Assembly (NCBI GenBank): GCA_963850915.1
Contig: CAWKND010000014.1
Span: forward strand, 372,001-436,000
DNA length: 64,000 nt
Source of the DNA: CAVTWH01 sp963850915
GTDB taxonomy: Bacteria; Actinomycetota; Actinomycetes; Mycobacteriales; Micromonosporaceae
Direction: 5' to 3'
Positions 17,925-25,443 of the stretch are shown here, one piece after another (position 1 is the first letter of the stretch; every line of letters begins with the position of its first letter). Under the pieces are notes generated by a model that saw nothing but the letters and a program-made list of their open reading frames with translations, made no database searches and was not told the DNA's origin. Made by a program: the position numbers and the translations under genes.

Positions 17925-18080
17925 CCCGACACCCTCGCCCGCCAACCCCCCGCCCGGAGACCCGGAGACCCCGGAGAGCCCGCAGAGCCCGAACCGGTCA
18001 GAACCGCAGCATCGCTCACCCCGCCATCCTCGCACCGGCCGGTCAGCGGCAGTACCGACCGGCACCCCGACCAGCGCTAG

Positions 18081-18150
18081 CCCAGCCCAGCCCAGCCCAG
18101 CCCAGGCCAGGCCAGGCCAGGCCAGGCCAGGCCAGGCCAGGCCAGGCCAG
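18081..18150. repeat. Fourteen-unit pentanucleotide tandem repeat
   Basis: CCCAG is repeated five times (18081-18105), then GCCAG nine times (18106-18150), without interruption. It lies in the gap between the LarA-type gene and the terC leader. Such a run is prone to slippage; any effect on expression is unknown. Confidence 0.95.
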
Positions 18151-18318
18151 GCGCCAGATACCTAGCCTCCTAGGACGCTCAACAGGAGGTGTGCGCGGTA
18201 ACACGACCAAGTACCGAAGCACCCAATAAGGAAAGGGGACATCCCTACCCAGACAAGCGCGCCGGCGCGCGTCCACGATTGGGTGATCGGCGTTTGCTAG
18301 GGCAGAATGGAGCCCGCA

Positions 18319-18420
18319 TGAAGGGGAGTACTCCCTAGCAGCGGTTCCGTCAGCACGGTGCGCACAGAGGCACCCGGGACCGTTGGTCACGTCCTCGGAC
18401 GCGGCGGAGGAGACCTTCGG
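18319..18420 (+). ncRNA. yybP-ykoY (Mn2+) riboswitch before terC
   Basis: The leader holds the conserved blocks of this aptamer: AAGGGGAGTACTCC at its start, CCGTCAGCACGG in the middle and GGCGGAGGAGACCTTCGG at the end, followed 28 bases later by a TerC-family start codon, the classical partner. Known members bind Mn2+ and turn on exporters or TerC proteins. A promoter TTGGGT-N18-CAGAAT lies just before it (about 18277-18307). Confidence 0.85.
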
Positions 18421-18448
18421 AGTCACTCGGTGTCTTCCGGAGGTCGTT

Positions 18449-19453
18449 ATGCAGGTCAGTTCGCTGGTATGGACCGCCACCCTCGTCGGAGTCGTGGCCG
18501 TTCTCGCGATCGACCTGCTGATAATCGGCCGCAGACCGCACGTGCCGTCCATGCGCGAGTGCGCCCTCTGGGTCGCCCTGTACGTCGGGCTCGCCATCGG
18601 CTTCGGTATCGCCATCTCGCTCGGGTACGGGCCGACCTACGGCGGGCAGTTCTTTGCCGGCTGGCTCACCGAGTACAGCCTGTCGATCGACAACCTGTTC
18701 GTCTTCGTGATCATCATGGCCCGGTTCAAGGTGCCCAAGGCGTTCCAGCAGAAGGCGCTGCTGATCGGCATCTTCCTGGCCCTGATCATGCGTGGCATCT
18801 TCATCGTGCTGGGCGCCGCTGCCCTGGACCGGTTCGAGTGGATCTTCTATATCTTCGGCGCGTTCCTGGTCTACACGGCGATCAACCTGGTCCGGCACGG
18901 GGAGATCGACAACTCCGACTACAAGGACAATGTGCTGACCCGCTGGAGCCGCAAGGTGCTGCCGATCTCCCGCGACTTCAACCACGGCCACATGACCACC
19001 CGTACCGACGGCCGGCGGCTGTTCACGCCGATCATCCTCGTGGTGGTGGCGCTCGGTACCACGGATCTGATCTTCGCCCTCGACTCGATCCCGGCGATCT
19101 TCGGTCTCACCAAAGAGGCCTACCTGGTACTGGCGGCCAACGTGTTCGCGCTGATGGGCCTGCGCCAGCTGTACTTCCTGCTCGGTGGGTTGCTGGACCG
19201 GCTGCGGTACCTGTCGATCGGGCTGGCCGTGGTGCTCGCCTTCATCGGTGCGAAGCTGGTCCTGGAAGCCTTGCACGACAACAACCTGCCCTTCCTCAAC
19301 GGCGGTGAGCCGGTGGGCTGGGCGCCGCACATCCCGATCTGGCTGTCCCTGACGGTGATCATCGGAACGCTCGCGGTGGCCACCGTGGCCAGCCTCATCG
19401 TGGCAAAGCGGCGCGGCGAGCCGATCACCGCGGCGGGCGCCACCAACCCGTGA
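18449..19453 (+). CDS. terC: TerC-family integral membrane protein
   Basis: Polytopic membrane protein, 334 residues, about eight to nine membrane segments. The two acidic signature motifs of the family are present: EYSLSIDNLFVFVIIM and TTDLIFALDSIPAIFG. Known relatives (Alx, MeeY/MeeF, TerC) are linked to Mn2+ export or metal loading of secreted proteins and to tellurite resistance. ATG 18449 is chosen because GGAGG lies six bases upstream and the riboswitch ends just before; the upstream GTG at 18383 lies inside the riboswitch. Control by Mn2+ is expected from the leader. Confidence 0.93.
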   Translation: MQVSSLVWTATLVGVVAVLAIDLLIIGRRPHVPSMRECALWVALYVGLAIGFGIAISLGYGPTYGGQFFAGWLTEYSLSIDNLFVFVIIMARFKVPKAFQQKALLIGIFLALIMRGIFIVLGAAALDRFEWIFYIFGAFLVYTAINLVRHGEIDNSDYKDNVLTRWSRKVLPISRDFNHGHMTTRTDGRRLFTPIILVVVALGTTDLIFALDSIPAIFGLTKEAYLVLAANVFALMGLRQLYFLLGGLLDRLRYLSIGLAVVLAFIGAKLVLEALHDNNLPFLNGGEPVGWAPHIPIWLSLTVIIGTLAVATVASLIVAKRRGEPITAAGATNP

Positions 19454-19478
19454 GCCCCGGCCCGCACGCGGACGCCGC

Positions 19479-19484
19479 TAGGCT
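19479..19484 (+). promoter_or_regulatory. -10 box of the tyrosine phosphatase gene
   Basis: TAGGCT, seven bases before GTG 19492; identical hexamer and spacing to polA, uvrC and the antiporter gene. No clear -35. Confidence 0.5.
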
Positions 19485-19491
19485 GCGGGCC

Positions 19492-20304
19492 GTGGATGAA
19501 CGGGCTGGTAAGGACCGGCGCCAGCCTTGGTTGGTGGGCGCGCCCAACGCCCGCGACCTCGGCGGGCTGCCCACCACCGACGGTCGACGGGTACGCCCCG
19601 GGCTGCTGCTGCGGGCTCCGGCGCTGGGCCGGCTCACCGACGACGACGTCACGGCGCTCGGCAAGATCGGCCTGATCGAGGTGATCGACCTGCGGTTCGG
19701 CGCCGAGATCGTGGAGTCCGCACCGGACCGGCTGCCGGCCGGTCCGCACGTGGCGCACATTCCGATCCACGATCCGGACCACCCGGTGTTCGGGTTCGTG
19801 ACGGCGGTACTGACCGGCGCGGAGACGCCCGAGGCGCAGCGGCTGCGGGCGGCGGGTACGGCCTTCGCGATGCATGACGTGTACCGGGCGTTCGTCAGCT
19901 CTCCCGTCGTACGCGCCGGCTTCGGCCGGGCTGCCGCGCGGGTACTCGCCGCCGCCGGTCGGCCGGTGCTGTGGCACTGCACGGTGGGTAAGGACCGTAC
20001 CGGCTGGCTGAGCGCGGTACTGCTCGGTGCGCTCGGCGTCGACCGCGCGGTGATCGAGCAGGACTACCTGCGTACCAATGTGGACACCGCCGACATCGTC
20101 GCGAAGGTGGTGGCCTCCGCCCAGCAGAAGCGGGGCATCGAGCCGGAGTTGGTACGCCCCGTACTGGCCGCGGCACCTGAGTACCTGGCAGCCGCGTACG
20201 ACCAGGCCGAGCGCGAGTACGGCAGCTTCGACGGGTACCTGTCCAGCGGTCTGGACCTGTCCGACGAGGACGTGGCCCGGTTCCGGGCGGCTGTACTGGA
20301 GTGA
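19492..20304 (+). CDS. Tyrosine-protein phosphatase (Y_phosphatase3 family)
   Basis: 270-residue phosphatase related to mycobacterial PtpB. The catalytic P-loop HCTVGKDRTG carries Cys and Arg in the CX5R arrangement; the N-terminal GAPNARDLGGL and VIDLRF motifs are typical of the family. Substrates may be phosphotyrosine or phosphoinositides; unknown here. No signal peptide is present. GTG 19492 is preferred over the GTG overlapping the terC stop because it lies seven bases from a TAGGCT box and directly precedes the conserved region. Confidence 0.9.
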   Translation: MDERAGKDRRQPWLVGAPNARDLGGLPTTDGRRVRPGLLLRAPALGRLTDDDVTALGKIGLIEVIDLRFGAEIVESAPDRLPAGPHVAHIPIHDPDHPVFGFVTAVLTGAETPEAQRLRAAGTAFAMHDVYRAFVSSPVVRAGFGRAAARVLAAAGRPVLWHCTVGKDRTGWLSAVLLGALGVDRAVIEQDYLRTNVDTADIVAKVVASAQQKRGIEPELVRPVLAAAPEYLAAAYDQAEREYGSFDGYLSSGLDLSDEDVARFRAAVLE

Positions 20305-20381
20305 CGTGATGATCAACGGGGCAGCGGTGCGGCGTTGCCGGGACATACCCTGACGGCCGTTCATCGATCAGGAGAGTGTCC

Positions 20382-21000
20382 GTGTCGCAGCCGCAGTACC
20401 CCGCCCAGGTCCAGCCCTACCCACAGCACCCTTATCCCCAGCAGCCGTACCCGCCGCAGTACCCCCAGCAGCCTTACCCCCAGCAGCCTTACCCTCAGCA
20501 GGCCGCGCCCCGAGCAGTACCAGCCGTACCCGCCCCAGCAGCCGGTCGCGTACCCGGCCGCGCCGTACCCGACTGCCCAGCCGGCGGGTGCGGTGGCGTG
20601 TCGCATCTGCGGCTGCGTACCCGCTGCCCCGGTCACCTTCCGGGCGCACCGGGGCATGATCGTGTTGATGACCTTCCGGCGCGCCGAGGGTCCGTTCTGT
20701 CGCGACTGCGGCCTGGCCACATTCCGGCAGATGACCGCGGACTCGCTGATCCAGGGCTGGTGGGGGTACGCCTCCTCGGTGATCAACACCTTCACCGTGC
20801 TGATCAACCTGGTACGCCGGGGCAAGGTCGCCGACCTGGAAGCGCCCCGCCCGCCGATGGACGGCCGCCCGTACCGGCGTCCGCTGGATCCCGGACCGGC
20901 GTTGTTCGCCCGGCCAACCGCGATCATCGGCGCCGCGCTCCCGTTGGTGGGCGTGCTGCTCATCGTGCTGTTGATCGCGATCGGCGCGAGCAGCTCCTGA
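20382..21000 (+). pseudogene. Proline/tyrosine-rich zinc-ribbon membrane protein, frameshifted
   Basis: GTG 20382 (GGAGAG five bases upstream) starts a tail of repeated YPQQP units. The frame breaks at a CCCC run (20508-20511); the same repeat then continues one frame over as EQYQPYPPQQPVAYP, followed by a zinc-ribbon-like CRICGC...FCRDCG pair, RQMTADSLIQGWWGY, a membrane segment (SSVINTFTVLINLV) and a C-terminal membrane helix (AIIGAALPLVGVLLIVLLIA). Removing one C would give a 205-residue protein of a family common in actinobacteria, of unknown function. It may be a real mutation or a homopolymer sequencing error. Confidence 0.8.
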
Positions 21001-21011
21001 ATCAAGACATC

Positions 21012-21048
21012 TTTACAAAGACATGTTGAGCAACATATATTGCTCAAC
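21012..21048 (+). promoter_or_regulatory. Promoter of the ArsR-like regulator gene (leaderless)
   Basis: TTTACA (21012-21017), an 18-base spacer, TATATT (21036-21041), and ATG seven bases later. This is the best sigma-70-type promoter in the window. It lies almost wholly inside the palindrome at 21019-21054. Confidence 0.75.
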
Positions 21049-21054
21049 ATGTCT
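21019..21054. promoter_or_regulatory. Perfect 15-bp inverted repeat operator overlapping promoter and start codon
   Basis: AGACATGTTGAGCAA and TTGCTCAACATGTCT are exact complements separated by CATATA. The site covers the spacer, the -10 box and the ATG (21049) of the regulator gene, so binding would block its own transcription. Confidence 0.8.
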
Positions 21055-21756
21055 GAACCTGTGTCGCCTGGGGGCGCCCGTGACGCGGCCCGCCGGGCGA
21101 CCGCGCTCCGGGCGCTCGCCCACCCACTGCGCTGGCAGCTCATCGACCTGCTCGGCCGGGAACAGGCCGCCACGGCGACCCGGTGCGCGCAGGTCACCGG
21201 CGACTCAGTGGCCAGCTGCTCCTACCACTTGGGCATCCTCGCAAAGTACGGCTACGTCGCCCAGGCGCCTGGTGGCCGCGGCCGGGAGAAGCCCTGGCAG
21301 CTGACCAGCTTCGAGCAGAACCTGTCCGGCGAGGGGCTGGGTACCGAGGGGGCGCGTGCCTCCGGCGCGGCCACCGAGGCGTTCCTCGACCACGAGCTGG
21401 CCCGGATGAAGAGCTGGCTGCGCCGGTACCCCCAGGAGCCGGAGGAGTGGCGCCGGGCCACCACCCTGACCGGCGTGAGCACCGCGTTGACCCTGGACGA
21501 GCTGCGTGAACTCTCCGCCGAACTGCGCGCGCTCGCGGCGCGCTACGCCGACCGTGCTCGCGACCGGGCGAGCGTGCCGGACGGGGCACGCGAGGTGCGC
21601 GTCTTCGTCTCCACCCTGCTCGCGACGCCACCCGGGGACGCGACGCCAGTGGGCGGGGACGCGACGCCACCCGGGGACGCGGCGCCAGTTGGGGACGCGG
21701 CGTCATCCGGGGACGCGACGCTGTCCGGCGCCCCGGCGCCAGCTGGGGAGGCGTAG
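21049..21756 (+). CDS. ArsR-like winged-helix transcriptional regulator
   Basis: 235 residues. The N-terminal winged helix (about 10-95) reads RATALRALAHPLRWQLIDLLG, ATRCAQVTGDSVASCSYHLG, ILAKYGYV, typical of HTH_20/ArsR-type repressors. A helical middle part (ATEAFLDHELARMKSWLRRYP) resembles the C-terminal region of other actinobacterial regulators of this type. The tail is a low-complexity repeat of PPGDATPVG-like units encoded by imperfect DNA repeats at about 21624-21740. ATG 21049 sits inside a perfect palindrome, so autoregulation is likely. Its stop overlaps the GTG of the S41-type gene by one base, so the regulator probably controls that gene too. Confidence 0.85.
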   Translation: MSEPVSPGGARDAARRATALRALAHPLRWQLIDLLGREQAATATRCAQVTGDSVASCSYHLGILAKYGYVAQAPGGRGREKPWQLTSFEQNLSGEGLGTEGARASGAATEAFLDHELARMKSWLRRYPQEPEEWRRATTLTGVSTALTLDELRELSAELRALAARYADRARDRASVPDGAREVRVFVSTLLATPPGDATPVGGDATPPGDAAPVGDAASSGDATLSGAPAPAGEA

Positions 21757-23402
21757 TGGTCGCCGATCGCTTCCGCTTGCCGGACGAAGCAGCCGTGGAC
21801 GAGGCGCGGGCAGCTGCGGGGGAGGCGGCGGTCGAGGCCTGGCGCCGGTTGGTCGCCGGCAACCCCGAGCACGGTACCCACTGGTGCCGGCTCGCTCAGG
21901 CGTACGCGGCGTGCGAGCGCTACGCCGAGGCACTCCCCGCCTACGAGCAGGCGCTGCGGCTCGGCGTACTCGGCCTGGACGTCCCGATGGACGCCGGCGA
22001 ACTGCACCTGCGGGTCGCCGGTTGCCAGGCGCGGCTGGGACAGCCAGACGCCGCGCTGCACACGCTGCGCGCGGCGCTCGCCGCCGGCCTGCGCGACCCG
22101 GCCCGGCTGGTGGACGAGCCGGACCTGGCCGGGCTGCGGGACGATCCCCGGTTCAGCGCACTGCTCCGCCCGTGGCGCCCAGCGGACCCAGCAGCCGACC
22201 CGGCACCCGATCGGGACGCGGGCTGGCGCGCCGACCTCGCGTTGCTGCTCGCCGAGGTACACCGGCGCAGCCCCAACGCGTACCGGATGGCTGCCGCTCT
22301 GGACGCGACCGCGCGGCAGCTGCACCAGGACATCGCGGCGCTCACCGACATCGAGGTGCTGGTCGGGCTCTGGCGCCTGCTGCGGCTGCTCGGCGACGGG
22401 CACGCGCGGCTGCGCGCCGAGCGGGTACGCCCCGAGTGGCACGCGAGCCTGCCGGTGTGGTTCGGCATGTTCGCCGACGGCATCCACCTCACCGAGGTCG
22501 ACTCCCGGTACGAACAGCTGCTGGGCGCGGAGGTACTCGCCTTCGACGGGCGGCCGGTCGCGGCGGTGGTGGCCGCGCTGGATCCGGTGCTGACCCGGGA
22601 CAACGACTACTGGGTGGCGGCCACCGCACCGGGCTGGCTACGCCGTACCCACTTCCTGCACGCGCTCGGCGTACTCGACGAGCCCGGCCGCGCGCGGCTG
22701 CGGGTACGGACAGCCGGCGGCGAGGTCGCCGAGGTGACTGTGGACGCGGAGCCGGTACCCCCGGATGCCCTGCCCGACACGCCCCCACCGGCCGAGGCGT
22801 TACGACTGCCCGGCGCCGCGACGGCCGCGCACCTGGCGCGGCGCGGGCGCGCCTACTGGTTTGCCGGGCGGCCGGCCGAAGCGCTGGTCTTCGCGCAGCT
22901 CAACGCCGTGACCGATGATCCCGGCGAGCCATGGGAGGGCTTCCTCGACGGGCTGTTCCGGGCGGTCGACCGGCCGGGCATCCACCGGCTGGTACTCGAC
23001 CTGCGGTTCAACGGCGGCGGCAACACGTTCCTCGGAATGGCTCTGTTGAGCCAGATCCTGCGCCGCGAGAAGCTGCTACGGCGCGGCGGGCTGTGCGTGG
23101 TGATCGGGCCGGGGACCTTCTCCGCCGCGCAGAACCTGGCGGTGATGCTGGAGCGGTACGCCGAAGCGGTGTTCGTCGGCGAGCCCACCGGGTCGAGCCC
23201 CAACTTCGTCGGCGAGACGGTCCCGTTCACCCTGCCGTACAGCGGGATCTCGGCGAACGTCTCGGACCTGTCCTGGGGTACCTCGTGGCCGATGGACCGC
23301 CGGGTCGCGGTGGTACCGGACCTGGCCGCCCCGGCCACCTTCGCCGACCACCGGGCGGGCCGGGACGCGGCACTGGAGCGCGTCCTGGCCCTGCCCCGGT
23401 AG
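21756..23402 (+). CDS. TPR plus S41-type (tail-specific protease-like) protein
   Basis: 548 residues. The N-terminus (about 20-130) looks like TPR helices (WCRLAQAYAACERYAEALPAYEQALRLG). A central part may be a PDZ-like substrate region (LLGAEVLAFDGRPVAAVV). The C-terminal S41 domain has LVLDLRFNGGGNT, GPGTFSAAQN with the likely nucleophile Ser456, and VGEPTGSSPNFVGE. No signal peptide is seen, so it is probably cytoplasmic, which is unusual for the family. GTG 21756 overlaps the regulator stop by one base and is served by GGGGAGG; the two genes form a coupled pair. Confidence 0.82.
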   Translation: MVADRFRLPDEAAVDEARAAAGEAAVEAWRRLVAGNPEHGTHWCRLAQAYAACERYAEALPAYEQALRLGVLGLDVPMDAGELHLRVAGCQARLGQPDAALHTLRAALAAGLRDPARLVDEPDLAGLRDDPRFSALLRPWRPADPAADPAPDRDAGWRADLALLLAEVHRRSPNAYRMAAALDATARQLHQDIAALTDIEVLVGLWRLLRLLGDGHARLRAERVRPEWHASLPVWFGMFADGIHLTEVDSRYEQLLGAEVLAFDGRPVAAVVAALDPVLTRDNDYWVAATAPGWLRRTHFLHALGVLDEPGRARLRVRTAGGEVAEVTVDAEPVPPDALPDTPPPAEALRLPGAATAAHLARRGRAYWFAGRPAEALVFAQLNAVTDDPGEPWEGFLDGLFRAVDRPGIHRLVLDLRFNGGGNTFLGMALLSQILRREKLLRRGGLCVVIGPGTFSAAQNLAVMLERYAEAVFVGEPTGSSPNFVGETVPFTLPYSGISANVSDLSWGTSWPMDRRVAVVPDLAAPATFADHRAGRDAALERVLALPR

Positions 23403-23408
23403 GGCAGG
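23390..23408. terminator. Hairpin at the end of the S41-type gene
   Basis: CCTGCCC and GGGCAGG form a 7-bp stem around CGGTA. The S41-type stop codon (23400-23402) spans loop and 3' arm. It lies between convergent genes. Confidence 0.5.
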
Positions 23409-23428
23409 CGGCCCGACAGGAACGGCGG

Positions 23429-25288
23429 TCAGGCGCGCGACTGGCGGCGGAAGACGCGGTACCGCTCGGTCTGGTCCAGGATCACCTTGCGGATGCGTAC
23501 CACCGCCGCGGTCACCTCGACGCACTCGTCCTCGCGGCAGAACTCCAGCGCCTGCTCCAGGGAGAGCTTGCGGGGCGGGATCACCTTCTCGGTCTCGTCC
23601 GACGTTGACGAGCGCATGTTGGAGAGCTTCTTCTCCTTGGTGATGTTGACGTCCATGTCGTCGGCGCGGGAGTTCTCCCCGACGATCATGCCCTCGTACA
23701 CCTCGGTGGTCGGCTCCACGAACAGCGATCCGCGCTCCTGCAGGTTGAGCATCGCGAACGGGGTCACCACGCCGGACCGGTCGGCCACCAGTGAGCCGCT
23801 GCCACGGGTACGCAGCTCGCCGAACCAGGGCTCGTAATCCTCGAAGACGTGGTGCAGGATGCCGGTACCCCGGGTCTCGGTCAGGAACTCGGTCCGGAAG
23901 CCGATCAGCCCGCGCGCCGGTACCAGCCACTCCATCCGGATCCAGCCGGTGCCGTGGTTGACCAGCTGCTCCATCCGGCCCTTGCGGGTGGCCAGCAGCT
24001 GGGTGATGGCGCCCAGGTATTCGTCGGGCGCGTCGATGGTGAGGCGCTCCACCGGCTCGCAGGTCTTCCCGTCGATCTGCTTGGTCACCACCTGCGGTTT
24101 GCCGACGGTCAGCTCGTAGTGCTCGCGGCGCATCTGCTCCACCAGGATCGCCAGGGCCAGCTCACCACGGCCCTGTACCTCCCAGGTGTCCGGCCGGTCG
24201 GTGGGGAGTACCCGCAGCGACACGTTGCCGACGAGTTCCTTCTCCAGCCGGTCCTTCACCATGCGAGCCGTCACCTTGGCGCCCTTGACCCGCCCGACGA
24301 GCGGGGAGGTGTTGGTACCGATGGTCATCGAGATGGCCGGCTCGTCCACGGTGATCAGCGGCAGCGGGATCGGGTTCTCGGCGTCGGCCAGCGTCTCGCC
24401 GATCATGATCTCCGGGATGCCGGCGACCGCGATGATGTCCCCGGGGCCGGCCTGCTCGGCCGACTTGCGCTCGAGCGCCTCGGTCATCAGCAGCTCGGAG
24501 ATGCGTACCCGCTCGGTACTCCCGTCGGCCTTGCACCACGCGACGGTCTGCCCCTTGCGGATGATGCCCTCGTGTACCCGGCACAGCGCGAGCCGGCCGA
24601 GGAACGGCGAGGCGTCCAGGTTGGTCACGTGCGCCTGCAGCGGCGCGCCCTCGGTGTAGGTCGGCGCCGGGATGGTGTCCAGCAGCGTCTGGAACAGCGG
24701 CTGCAGGTTCTCCGAGTCGGGCAGTCCACCGTCGGCCGGCTGGGTCAGCGAGGCCATCCCGTCGCGGGCGCAGGCGTAGACGATCGGGAACTCGATCTGG
24801 TGCTCGTCGGCGTCCAGGTCGAGGAAGAGCTCGTAGGTGTCGTCGAGCACCTCTTTGATGCGGGCGTCCGGCCGGTCCACCTTGTTGATCACCAGGATGA
24901 TCGGCAGCCGGGCCTGGAGCGCCTTGCGCAGTACGAAGCGGGTCTGCGGCAGCGGCCCCTCGGAGGCGTCGACCAGCAGCAGTACCCCGTCGACCATGGT
25001 CAGCCCGCGCTCCACCTCGCCACCGAAGTCGGCGTGGCCAGGGGTGTCGATGATGTTGATGGTGACCGAGCGGCCATCCTCGCCGGTGTAGTGCACCGCG
25101 GTGTTCTTGGCGAGGATCGTGATGCCCTTTTCCCGCTCCAGGTCGCCGGTGTCCATCATCCGGTCCGCCATCTCCGCCCGCGCGTGGAAGGAGCCGGCCT
25201 GCCGGAGCATGGCGTCCACCAAGGTGGTCTTCCCATGGTCGACATGGGCGATGATCGCGACGTTGCGGAGATCCGCGCGGATAGGCAT
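23429..25288 (-). CDS. typA: Ribosome-associated translational GTPase TypA/BipA
   Basis: Stress-linked GTPase that binds the 70S ribosome and helps 50S assembly. 619 residues from ATG 25288, just before IRADLRNVAIIAHVDHGKTT, which contains G1. Other G motifs: EKGITI, IDTPGHADF (G3) and VINKVDR (G4). Domain II has SPFLGRLALCRVHEG; the EF-G-like domains III and V contain GRGELALAILVEQMRRE and GLIGFRTEFLTETRG; the unique C-terminal domain ends with EKVIPPRKLSLEQALEF. Longer upstream starts add no conserved sequence. It is divergent from the DedA-type gene. Confidence 0.97.
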   Translation of the reverse strand: MPIRADLRNVAIIAHVDHGKTTLVDAMLRQAGSFHARAEMADRMMDTGDLEREKGITILAKNTAVHYTGEDGRSVTINIIDTPGHADFGGEVERGLTMVDGVLLLVDASEGPLPQTRFVLRKALQARLPIILVINKVDRPDARIKEVLDDTYELFLDLDADEHQIEFPIVYACARDGMASLTQPADGGLPDSENLQPLFQTLLDTIPAPTYTEGAPLQAHVTNLDASPFLGRLALCRVHEGIIRKGQTVAWCKADGSTERVRISELLMTEALERKSAEQAGPGDIIAVAGIPEIMIGETLADAENPIPLPLITVDEPAISMTIGTNTSPLVGRVKGAKVTARMVKDRLEKELVGNVSLRVLPTDRPDTWEVQGRGELALAILVEQMRREHYELTVGKPQVVTKQIDGKTCEPVERLTIDAPDEYLGAITQLLATRKGRMEQLVNHGTGWIRMEWLVPARGLIGFRTEFLTETRGTGILHHVFEDYEPWFGELRTRGSGSLVADRSGVVTPFAMLNLQERGSLFVEPTTEVYEGMIVGENSRADDMDVNITKEKKLSNMRSSTSDETEKVIPPRKLSLEQALEFCREDECVEVTAAVVRIRKVILDQTERYRVFRRQSRA

Positions 25289-25443
25289 GCACCCATTGTC
25301 CCTGAGCGTGATCATCTGTTCGCGCTGGGGTGCCAGGGGGAGTCCGGGGTCACCCTGAGATCGTGCCCGTCCGGAGAGGCATATCCGGATTGCCGGGCCG
25401 GCGGGTGGCAGACTCGCGTTGTGGACCAACCCGGTGGTACGGC

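Noticed and set aside
16692..18065. Longer LarA-type start at 18065
   Set aside because: The extra 47 residues are Cys/Gly-rich and not family-like; GTG 17924 gives the usual length.
18081..18150. Tandem array considered as CRISPR
   Set aside because: Units are five bases with no spacers, and no cas genes are near.
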